A stretch of 64,000 bases of DNA from Diphasiastrum complanatum (lineage: Eukaryota; Streptophyta; Lycopodiopsida; Lycopodiales; Lycopodiaceae), in assembly GCA_029204225.1 (NCBI GenBank), contig CM055096.1:76113521-76177520 (forward strand), read 5' to 3'. Made by a program: the position numbers and the translations under genes. The notes beneath the pieces were generated by a model, which was given only the letters and a program-made list of their open reading frames with translations, was not told where the DNA came from and made no database searches. Positions 54,948-64,000 of this stretch are shown in pieces. Position 1 is the first letter of the stretch, and the number at the start of each line of letters is the position of its first letter.

Positions 54948-57100
54948 GTCCTCAATGACAAAGGCCAAGTCATCAAAGTCCATGCAATCTATTCATTCAA
55001 GTGCGCACCTTGCAATGGTGAGAAGCAATGGAGATGCTACTATCTTTGAATTTTTTCACAAACAGTGTTAGAAGACTTGAAGTTACTTAGTTTCTATCTT
55101 CGACATTCATGATGTTTAGTACATTATGTAGATGTGACAAGACAATGAAGTTAAATACTTTCCAATCTACCTTTGTTGTTGATAAAGCAATTCATTAAAT
55201 AGTTTTTGTAATAGTCTGCAAAATGGTGTCATAAAAATACCATTTAATGTATTGTACTTGAAATACTTCTAGTCAAGTGCAAGGAAAAATATAAAGGGCG
55301 AGATCTCCAAGAAGACCTTCAAAGTCCAAGATGGAGGCATCAAGGCTCAAGTTCATTGGCAAAGGAAGAAAAGGTGAGAAGAGCAACATCTCTCATGCAT
55401 TCATTAATCCATTTGATGTTGCTTTATGTGTGTAAAGTTTCTTGAAGGCAAGGGATTGGCATCATCATGGAGATATTATCAAGATCATGAAGGTCGTACT
55501 AAGATCTTGGCATACTCAACTCAAAATCCTCCTTTATTTTCTTAAATCCATTTTGAGAGAGAATTATCCATTTTATATCCTTATGATCAATGATGGACCA
55601 ATATACATCCTTGCATTATGCATAACTATTCTCCTTTTTCATGAAGATGATACAAGAAGTTTTGACAATTCTAAGCTAGAATTGGGTTGGGATCCAATAA
55701 TGCTCAAACTTGCCCCCTAACATTTAACTTTTTGGATATTAAAGTAGCTTAAGCTCCACTTTTCTTCCTAGATTTTATTGACTTCGACATGCTACTTCAT
55801 TCCCAAGAGGTTTTCACAAAGGATCTATGCATGTATGAATACACATCTATGGAACATCTTGTAAGGGATCCTATAAGAGGTGGTGAAAGATTTTTTCATC
55901 ATGGACATCATTCTCTATTGGAGTCTCATAGGTTCCTTTTTTATAGTTGGAATTCATCTAAAAGTGTTCATTCATCAAGCTAAGATCCACTCTTGGAGTT
56001 GTAGATAGTTGTACCATAGTTTCCCAAGCTAGATTTTGAGGAGGAGTGTGAAAATTGACAAATTTTGGCTTGGTTTATACATAGTTTTTTTTATGTACTT
56101 TGTAATCCACATGTGTGAATTCATGTTGCCATGTGTGAAGTCTACTCTATATAGGTTAGATCTCGTTCATAGAATCAGTAAGGTTTGTTTGATCATGATT
56201 CCTAAATTATAGGATTAAACTCCTCAAATCATGGAGGAAGTTGATCAACCTAACCATCAAATTGGCATGACTCTAGGGTTAGGTAGGATTGACATATTAG
56301 GGCAAGAAATGTCAATTATTCTCTTTATTACATGCTGGATTTTCACCTAACTTCAAAGGATAAGAGCCCTATTGTATTATTAATCCATTATTCCATAATG
56401 AAGAGATAGAATTTTGAAAGCGCATTGGGAATCTCGACTTTTCTCTACATTTGTCTTGTGTATTTGTGAATGTTTTTCACACTAAACTTGATTATACTTA
56501 ATCTCTGATAGTAGGCTACACTGGAGGCTGTACCACACATGTGCAAGGTCGGATTTCCATGTTTGATCATTATATTAGATTTCTCTTGATTGTGTGATCC
56601 ATAATTGCTTTTCTAGATCAAGAAATTGGTGACCCGTTTTGCAATAGATTGGTGTATCAATCAATCAATCGCTCTTGGAGTCTTTTGTAGGCTCAGTTAT
56701 GATCCTTAGTACTGTACTTTCAACATCATAGACTTCGTAATGAAGTGAAATAGTCCTTCATAGGAGGCGAAAGACAGAATCCAATTTCAAAATTCAGAGA
56801 ATGAATAAAAATAATAATCTCCAAGCTGTCGGATTATTCTTTTGAGCAAAGTTGTACTTTTTCCTCTCAAAGGCCATAGAACTACACTCTTGAATCAGAC
56901 CCCAATGATCATTTCACTCACATCCATTGTCTCTACGAGCAAAGGTTTTTGAGGGTCAACAATCTTAAATGTGGCAAAGTCAGCTACAACTTGTTTGAAT
57001 GCATCGAAACTTTATTGTTGAATTTTTGTCCATTTTTTTCACGTATTAACCCATTCAATAATTGGAGGGAACCAATTTGAAATTGAAATTTGGTGAGAAC
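54948..57100. other. Unannotated sequence with a possible LTR start at 56047
   Basis: No gene is recognised. GATTTTGAGGAGGAG followed by TGTGAAAATTGACA at 56047 has the look of a purine tract and LTR start. A possible primer-binding site TTGGTGACCC near 56623 would end it. Other LTR traits are not clear, so the borders are tentative. Confidence 0.35.
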
Positions 57101-58371
57101 CCCAACTTTATTCACTAACTTGACATTTAGGCCCTATGACATTAAATTCTTAACTTGGTTGTAACCACTAAATCCATCCAAAAAACTGTAAGCTTCCGCT
57201 CTAGCAAGACGGTCCAATATGCTTTCAGTAAAGGGTAACGGAAAGTGATCCTTTCGCATCACTTTGTTCAAAGCTTTGAGATTCACGCAAGTTCTCATCT
57301 TCTCATTCTTCTTAGGGACAACGACAATTGGCGAAACTCATTCTGTATGTTCAATTTCGTAAATAAAGTCGGCTTCTTGTAGCTCTTTTTTTGTAAGATT
57401 CGTAACGTTTGGATTACAATGATAAAATTTTGTGACCTTTGGAATTGCATCAGGCATTAAGGGTATCGTATGCCCAATAACCGTGGTAGGAATTCCTTTG
57501 AGATCCTTGTACATCCAAGCAAAACAATCTTGGTACTTGATCAATAACTTTCTTAATGCTTGAAATTGTTCGGTAGTAAGCTGCACTCCAACTTGAACAA
57601 TTTTCTCTAGATCTCCTGGTTCAGCAAGATTCATTGGCTGACCTCCTTCGTTTCTGGTACTTGCTCTTCTGGTTCATGATGAGCCTTGGGTAAGATAATC
57701 ACAACATCATCCAAAGTATAGCATTTGAAATGCTCTGGCATATCATGTTGGACTTCCTCTAATTGTTCCTTTTTATAAGAGTTGATCTTTGATCTCCATT
57801 TTGCTTTCTTGGTAGGAATCGATCATGAAGGCGATGACTTTCTAGAAGATGTGCTCTTCTTTGAAGGTGATGACTTTACTACTTGAAGAATCATCTTTGA
57901 CCTTCTCTTTTCCTTTAGCCAATAAAGGTTGTACATTCTTATAATACAATTTTTGAGATGATTTTTCCCATTTTAGGATCGTATTATAATGTTGCTTAGC
58001 TTGTTTCTTTGTCATTGGTCATGGAGCTTTCCCTTCCTTCAATATAACTGCTTTTGACGGCTTTATTGTTGATTCATCCGAAATATCACGAACTCCAAAT
58101 CTTGTAGGATCCATGTGATTGAGGGTCTGCTCATCTGTAAGTTCTGCATCTCCATCATAAGTCAAGACATGACTAACATATATTAGGTCATCTTCAACTG
58201 GATCTGGAATTGGATCAGTTGATATCCAAGCTAAGTTCAACATATTCAATGAAAAAGTGATCGACGTATCCAAAGTTCGATCAAGTAAGAAAATTTTGCT
58301 CAATTCGGATTGATCATCTCGTTGACACATATAGCCCACTGTACAATCCATTGTTGCAAGAGCTTGATTCC
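57100..58371 (-). pseudogene. Ty3/gypsy pol fragment (protease-RT linker and RT start), left half of a split element
   Basis: Minus-strand frames: from 58371, NQALATMDCTVGYM and LLDRTLDTSITFSLNML; from 57634, EPGDLEKIVQVGVQL, LIKYQDCFAWMYKDLKGIP (a typical gypsy motif before RT), then HTIPLMPDAIP; and beyond a stop VSPIVVVPKKNEKMRTCVNL, FPLPFTESILDRLARAEAYS and FLDGFSGYNQ, the RT start. The YxDD motif is not reached; similarity ends near 57110. The part upstream lies at 63567-64000 on the other side of the copia. Confidence 0.8.
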
Positions 58372-58724
58372 TGATGATTTCACACGTGTGGATTGTCCAC
58401 AACATGTACTTGTGATCTCCTAAGGTGTGTAGATGCACCAAGATCAAGACTAGATTGAGATTCAAGATCTATCTTTGATCCTATGGCAAAAACACACTAC
58501 TACATGCATTCAATCACTTCCAACTCTCACTCACACGTGTGAGAAGTATTCAAAAATTATTCTAAGTAAAAACAAGCTGCTCTCCTCGGATAGAGAGAGA
58601 AAAACCATCATGAGCTCTCAGGTAGAGAGAGAAAGCTAGAAATTCAATGACAGTCAAAATCCACACAATCACCAAATCAATTAGATCCAAAATGAGGAGT
58701 ACAATGATACTAGTAGATCCACGA

Positions 58725-59412
58725 GATATCTTAGAATCCTCTTGGCCATCTTCCAATGATGGATCTTAGGATCTTGCATAAATTGACTCAATTTGTGCAC
58801 ACAAAAACTTAGATCGGGCCTAGTAATGGTAATCCAAATCAAGGAGCCTACAAGACTCCTAAAAAGTGTGATGTCCTCAAAGGATCTTTCATCACCTTTA
58901 TTAGGATCTTTTACAATTTGCTCCATTGGAGTACCTATGCTCTTAGAATTTTCCATATGAAATTTTTTCAACATAGAGTGAGCATATCTAGATTGGCATA
59001 TAAAGACATGATTTTCATAAAAATCAATTTCTAGGCCTAGGATGTAATGTATCTCTCCTAGATCTTGCATTTTAAACTCACATCCAAGTGCTAGCTTAGT
59101 TTCATCAACTAGCTTGATACAACTTCCACAAAGAATAATGTCATCAACATAAATTAGAAGAATGACAATATTGCTATCAACAAACTTTAGATACATGGAA
59201 GGATCATAGTCACTAAGAGTAAATCCTAGTGAGATAAGAAAAGAATTAAGTCTTGAATACCATGATCTTGGTGCTTGCTTGAGTCCATAAAGACTTTTGA
59301 AGAGCAAGCACACTTTGGACTCATCCTTGATGAATCTTTGAGGTTGTTCCATATAGATCTCCTCCTCAAGATAACCATTTAGAAAAGCATTAATTACATC
59401 TAATTGGAACAC
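58725..59412 (-). pseudogene. Copia reverse transcriptase, RNase H missing
   Basis: FQLDVINAFLNGYLEEEIYM, LYGLKQAPRSWYSR, LIYVDDIILCGSC (catalytic YVDD), LGLEIDFYENHVFICQ and RPDLSFCVHKLSQFM are followed by HHWKMAKRILRYL. At that point the frame runs into LTR sequence. RNase H is entirely missing, so the element could not complete replication unaided. Confidence 0.92.
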
Positions 59413-60729
59413 CTTTCACTTAAAGAAACAAGCAAGAGAAATAAGAATTCTTATTGTCACCATCTTTGCAACGGGTGCAAAGGTCTCCTCATAATCAAGG
59501 CCATGGATTTGAGCAAATCTTTTGGCACATAGTCTTGCTTTATACTTGTTGATGGTGCCATCATGATTGAACTTGATCCGAAATACCCACTTGCAACCAA
59601 TCACATGCTTGTTGGATGGAGGATCCACAAGCTCCCAAGTATTGTTGGTGATCAATGCATCATACTCTTGCTTCATGGCATCATACCACTCCTTGGTATT
59701 GAGTGTCTCTTGTACATTCTTTGGCTCTTCATGAGAGACATAAAAAACATAATTAGTGGAATCAAGATCCACTTGTTTGCCTTTGTCAACATATGATAGC
59801 CTCTTAGGCTCGGATCTATCTCTCATGGATCTTCTTGGTGAGAAAATCCTAGGAGAGTCTTCTTCAAATCTCGACCCCATCACATCATGATTGTCTTCAC
59901 AATCAACAATTGGTGATGCATCCATAGACTTCTTGATCTCGGCCTCTTCAAAAAATGAGTGTTGATCTCTACTTTCAATAACTTGAGAAGTAGAGAGTAT
60001 AAAGACTCTATAGGCCTTCTTGGTGGATGAATATCCAACCATGATCCCTTTGCATGCACTAGGATCTTCTTTCTTCCTTGTTTCCAAGGGAATATGGGCA
60101 AAGCATATGCATCCAAAAACTCTAAGGTGATCAACCTTAGGCTTCTTCAAATATAAGATTTCATATGGTGACTTTCCTCCAAGAGCTATATGTGGGAGCC
60201 TATTGCAAAGATAATTTGCACAATTAATGGCTGTTCCCCAAAAATCTTTGGGCAAAGATTCCTTAATTCTCATAGATTTTGCACATTCACATAGAGATCT
60301 ATTCTTTCTCTCAGCCACTCCATTTTGAGATGGAGAGTAGGCACAAGAGAACTCTCTTTTGATGCCTTCAAGCTCACAAAAATCATGAAATTTATTGGAG
60401 ATATATTCACCACCTCCATCACTTCTAAGAGCTTTAATCTTGAATGAGAATCGCTTCTCTACATAAGCTTTGAACATAAGGAAATGATCAAACACTATAG
60501 ATTTAGAAGCAAGAAGATATATCCAAGTGAATCTTGTGAAATCATCAATGAAAGTAACAAAACAAGTGGCTCCTCCCTTGCTTGTAGTTGATGAAAAATG
60601 CACATCCGAGTGGATTAACTCCAAAGGATGCTTGCTTTTGATAGAAGATCTTGTAAATGGCTTTTTGTGAGATTTAGCAATAGCACAAGCCTCACAAGGC
60701 TTGATCTTCTTGGAGAATGACTTTGGCAA
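59413..60729 (-). pseudogene. Copia integrase and RT start
   Basis: CEACAIAKSHKKPF completes the zinc domain. Integrase catalytic residues: Asp in LIHSDVHFS, Asp in LRSDGGGEY, Glu in NGVAERKNRS. The C-terminal part reads LRVFGCICFAHIP and GIMVGYSSTKKAYRV. The RT begins WYDAMKQEYDALITNNTW, CKWVFRIKFNHDGTINKYKA and LDYEETFAPVAKM, and stops at a TGA after SLACFFK (59416), where a Trp codon is expected. This is one long open frame of 437 residues. Confidence 0.9.
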
Positions 60730-62179
60730 GCCAATAGCTTTGGCTTCTGAGCATGGATTTGTAGTTGGGATGTCCCAACCTCCTATGCCATAATTCCTCC
60801 ATATAGAGCTTGTTCACAAGAGAAACATTACAAGCATTCACATACTCATTTGGATCTAGTTTATAGATGCCTCCAAATCTAGATCCTAATGCAAGTATCT
60901 CATCATTCTTTTTGATAGTGCAAGTATCAACATTGAATTTTACATCAAGGTCATTATCAAGCAATTGGCCAACACTAATAAGATTCTTAGTAAGCTTAGG
61001 TACATAAAGAACTTTAGAGAGAGAAATAACTTTAGAGGATGCAAGCTTCAAGAGAATGTTCCCTATGCCTTCAATAGGACATTCAAAATCATTTGTAGTG
61101 TATATTGATTTCTTGACTCCATCATAAGGTGCAATAGAAGAGAAAGAGTCCTTGGAGCTACACATATGTGAAGAGGCTCCACTATCAATATACCATAGGC
61201 CGTCCTTCTTGAAAGGAGTAGATGAGAAATTAGAGACCATGAGAGATCCCTCTCCATCACTTGCAATAGTGTCTTCCTTCTCATTGGTAATGTTGGCTTG
61301 CTTGAATTGATTCTTTTTCTTGAAGCAATTGGTGGCATAATGGCCTTCCTTGCCACAATAAAAGCACTTGATCTTCTTCTTCTTGAGCTTGGATGATGAA
61401 GCATTAGAGGAATCATCTTCCTCCTCATCTTTGTCTTTGGATTTGACTTTGTCCTTGCTTGAGGATTGTTGATGCTGGTTTTTGCTCCTCCCTTTGTGCT
61501 TATCCTTGGCAAAGAGAGCTTTGCCATCATTATGAGTGAGAGAGAGCTTGTACTCTTGTCTTGACTCTTCTGAAATTAGCACACTTTGGAGAGCCTCCAA
61601 ACTTGGTAGCTCCTCCTTAATGGCATAGGATTGGACAAGGTTATCAAATTCACTTCTCAAGCCATTGCGAATGACTTGAACTAGCTCATTTTGATTGATG
61701 GAATCACCAATACAAGCAAGTTCTCTATGAAGATCTTTTACTCTCAAAACATAACTAGATGCACTCTCATCACTCTTTTGGCTACTTTGAAAGATTTGAT
61801 TTCTAAGAGTGATAAGCCTAGAGGTATTCTTAGCCTCGTAAATAGTCTTGAGACAATCCCAAGCTTCTTTGGTTGTTGTACAAGTACCTATCTCCCTCAA
61901 TATCTCATTAGAGACATTCATCTTAATGTAGTAGAGAGCCATCCTAGCTCTCTTTTTGTATTTTTGAACCTCTTAAAGAACTTGTGGTTCTTCTTCAAGG
62001 CCAAGAACTATGTCCATCACATCTTGAAGGATCAAGATGGACTCCATCCTCATTTTCCAAAGTGAATAGTTTGAAGTGGACAATCTTTCACTTGGTTCCA
62101 ACAAGGATGAACCCATTGAAGACATTTGAAGTGAAGAAAACTCAAATGATGAACAATAAATGTTGCTACATACTCTCAA
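60728..62179 (-). pseudogene. Copia gag, protease and GAG-pre-integrase
   Basis: Starts near 62125 with MSSMGSSLLEPSERLSTSNY and SLWKMRMESILILQD; a TAA after QVL at 61973 breaks it. The long frame 61942-60692 continues with MALYYIKMNVSNEILREIG, TTKEAWDCLKTIYEAKN and RVKDLHRELACIG, then the knuckle CFYCGKEGHYATNC. Protease: LWYIDSGASSHMCSSKD, then LYVPKLTKNLISVGQL. Zinc domain: LWHRRLGHPNYKSM. The frame then shifts within the domain near 60730. Aside from the one stop and the shift it is well preserved. Confidence 0.88.
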
Positions 62180-62860
62180 TAGGATCCAATAATAGAGTAC
62201 TATCTCCTCCTATGAAAGATCTTGCAACTATTTGTGAATTGATTCTCACTAGCTACACAAATCTCTCTAAAACAAGATCTATTTCACATCAAATGATGGA
62301 GTATGGGCAAAGTTAGGATCAAACACTCTTAGCACATGTGAAGTAGAAACCAAATTTGACTCAAATACAATGATATTGCATGAAACAAAATGGCTAAGAT
62401 CTCAAAACAGTGCCTAGATCACATATAGGTGAGATTGGTAAGCATACAACTGTGATTTTGGATCAACCAAGCAATCTCTTGACCAAATCAAATGTGTCCA
62501 CCTAGGTCTAGGTACCCTACCTGACCCTCTTCAAAAGCTTATAACTTCTAATTGGCTCAACCAAATGGAATGAAACTGATTGCATCAGAAACTAGACAAA
62601 AATAGCTTCAAGACAAGCTATCAAGCAAGATAAATGGATCCAGCATGAGAGAGAACTTCCAAACTGAAATTGGATGTTCCTCACACGTGTCTGAGAACCT
62701 GATTTCGTACAGTACCATGTCAAAACCAATCAATGTCCTTTTGATCTCTTTTGATCCAAAATTGAACAAGATAGCTAGGAAAATGGACCTTGACAATTTC
62801 TAGCTCAAGATTGATGAATAGTTTTCACTTAAATGGATCAAAATGCATGGTAACCTTAGG

Positions 62861-62875
62861 TAGTCTTTGATACCA
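62861..62875 (-). promoter_or_regulatory. Primer-binding site of the nested copia
   Basis: On the minus strand TGGTATCAAAGACTA directly follows the 5' LTR end ATCATCA. It differs at one or two bases from the standard TGGTATCAGAGC. Confidence 0.85.
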
Positions 62876-63566
62876 TGATGATTTCACATGTGTGGATTGT
62901 CCACAACATGTACTTGTGATCTCCTAAGGTGTGTAGATGCACCAGGATCAAGACTAGATTGAGATTCAAGATCTATCTTTGATCCTATGGCAAAAACACA
63001 CTACTACATGTATTCAATCACTTCCAACTCTCACTCACACGTGTGAAAAGTATTCAAAAATTATTCTAAGTAAAAACAAGCTGCTCTCCTCGGGTAGAGA
63101 GAGAAAGCTAGAAATTCAATGACACTCAAAATCCACACAATCACCAAATCAATTAGATTCAAAATGAGGAGTACAATGATACTAGTAGGTCCACGAGCTA
63201 CCACTATGCTTAACTATGATTGGACCATATTTTGTCACCTCTTGATCCTATTGGATCATTGATCCATGCACCTCTTAATTCTATTGGACTATATTCAAGC
63301 ACACCTCAATTTCCTATTGGACCTCACAAGGTTCCACCTCTAAATCCTATTGGACCTCTTGGAATTCATCAAACAAAAACCTTACAATTGTCTACACTCT
63401 AATTGGCACGTGTTTAGCCTCTTACTCTATTTTGGCTCAATAGTGGCATTACAAGTGGAAATGCATAATTTGTCATCTATGCCAAATTTGTTCCTATCAA
63501 CATCCTACACCTAGAGAACATAAGACCCCTATATCTAACATAGATAATCTTTTTCAATTCTTCACA

Positions 63567-64000
63567 ATTTCAGTTGTCAGTGTCGATTTGAGAGTCATAA
63601 TAGACTCCCAAAGTTTTCATTTGTCGATCGTGGGTATGATCTTTTGTTGATGGAATCATCATCCCCTCTTTGGACTACTGGCTTGATAGTCCAAGTGATT
63701 GGATCTACTCTGACCGCACACTCACGATTCTCAAAAGTAATTTTATCGGTGCCCTAGTTATGAATACTTGTGCAACTCGTAACCATGGACGTCCCAATAA
63801 AACTCGATATACATTTGGCGCGTTAGGTAAGTCCACCAAAAGTAATGACAAACTGCACTCCAGCTATTTTGACAAGTACGTCTTCAACCATTCCTGTAGG
63901 ACGGGCTGTCATTTGATTAGCTAGCTTGATAGCAAAAGTGACAGGGCTTCAGCTTGGTAATTCCCCACCTTGCACATAGCTTAGTTGAAATCAGGTTAAC
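63567..64000 (-). pseudogene. Ty3/gypsy protease-region fragment, right half of the split element
   Basis: On the minus strand the sequence reads VYRVLLGRPWLR, the late protease motif of plant gypsy elements, within degenerate flanks, and runs down to the copia edge with KTLGVYYDSQIDTDN. It joins in order and orientation with 58371 leftward (NQALATMDC). The element carries on past the window end. Confidence 0.65.

Larger units (their letters stand above)
58372..63566 (-). mobile_element. Ty1/copia element nested in gypsy, 3' end internally deleted
   Basis: The 5' LTR is 62876-63566 (TGTGAAGAATTG...ATCATCA on the minus strand) with primer-binding site TGGTATCAAAGACTA at 62875-62861. The left (3') LTR, 58372 to about 58725, has only its inner half; at the join GATCCACGAG the sequence passes into RT (KRILRYL), so RNase H, the purine tract and the first half of the 3' LTR are deleted. 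Flanks ATTCC (58367-58371) and ATTTC (63567-63571) are a 5-bp target duplication with one change. Gag-pol is otherwise almost open, with a handful of stops. Confidence 0.92.

Overview
The window is nuclear DNA of a land plant, most likely a flowering plant; the species cannot be told. The evidence is a plastid-type HEMC (porphobilinogen deaminase) fragment, a plant NEDD8-protease gene, intron-bearing gene pieces with GT-AG borders, TTTAGGG-like interstitial repeats, long GA/GT/TA microsatellites, and dense nested Ty1/copia and Ty3/gypsy retrotransposons. Only one host gene looks intact: an intronless DEN1/SENP8-like NEDD8 protease at 15721-16410. The other host-derived sequences are pieces: two HEMC exons with a frameshift and a stop (1918-3961), a FANCI fragment carried inside a hAT-like transposon (6511-7449), and three exons of a lipase-like alpha/beta hydrolase (36349-37200, minus).

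Layout. 1-10 kb: hypothetical sequence, a tRNA-derived SINE relic, the HEMC relic, palindrome-bearing small elements, the FANCI-carrying hAT-like element and a minus-strand copia gag relic. 10.6-13.5 kb: a truncated copia interrupted by a 472-bp TRIM-like element whose two 144-bp LTRs each contain a tRNA-like sequence. 14-21 kb: microsatellites, an 84-bp SINE with a 17-bp target duplication, the DEN1-like gene, then several kilobases of featureless sequence. 21-28 kb: an internally deleted minus-strand copia, telomere-like motifs, a pair of perfect palindromes, a LINE-like relic and GA tracts. 27.8-33.2 kb: a solo LTR with a perfect target duplication nested in a minus-strand copia that meets a plus-strand copia head to head; then an orphan LTR. 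33-42 kb: minisatellites, an LTR remnant and the lipase-like fragment. 42.6-47.5 kb: a complete two-LTR minus-strand copia with target duplication AGAGC, inserted in an LTR whose uninterrupted relative lies at 32.8 kb. 48.5-54.9 kb: a ty3/gypsy chromovirus with both LTRs and a chromodomain. 57-64 kb: a minus-strand gypsy split by a later minus-strand copia (58372-63566).

The most notable object is the TRIM-like element at 11378-11849. It has LTRs, a primer-binding site, a purine tract and a 6-bp target duplication. All seven differences between its LTRs fall inside the tRNA-like half. This is a layout analogous to the 5S-rRNA-bearing Cassandra TRIMs but with a tRNA-type pol III promoter. Next in interest are the FANCI capture and the internally consistent insertion histories (empty-site paralogue, nested LTR, nested gypsy/copia). 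Names of families are from recognition of motifs, not from database searches.
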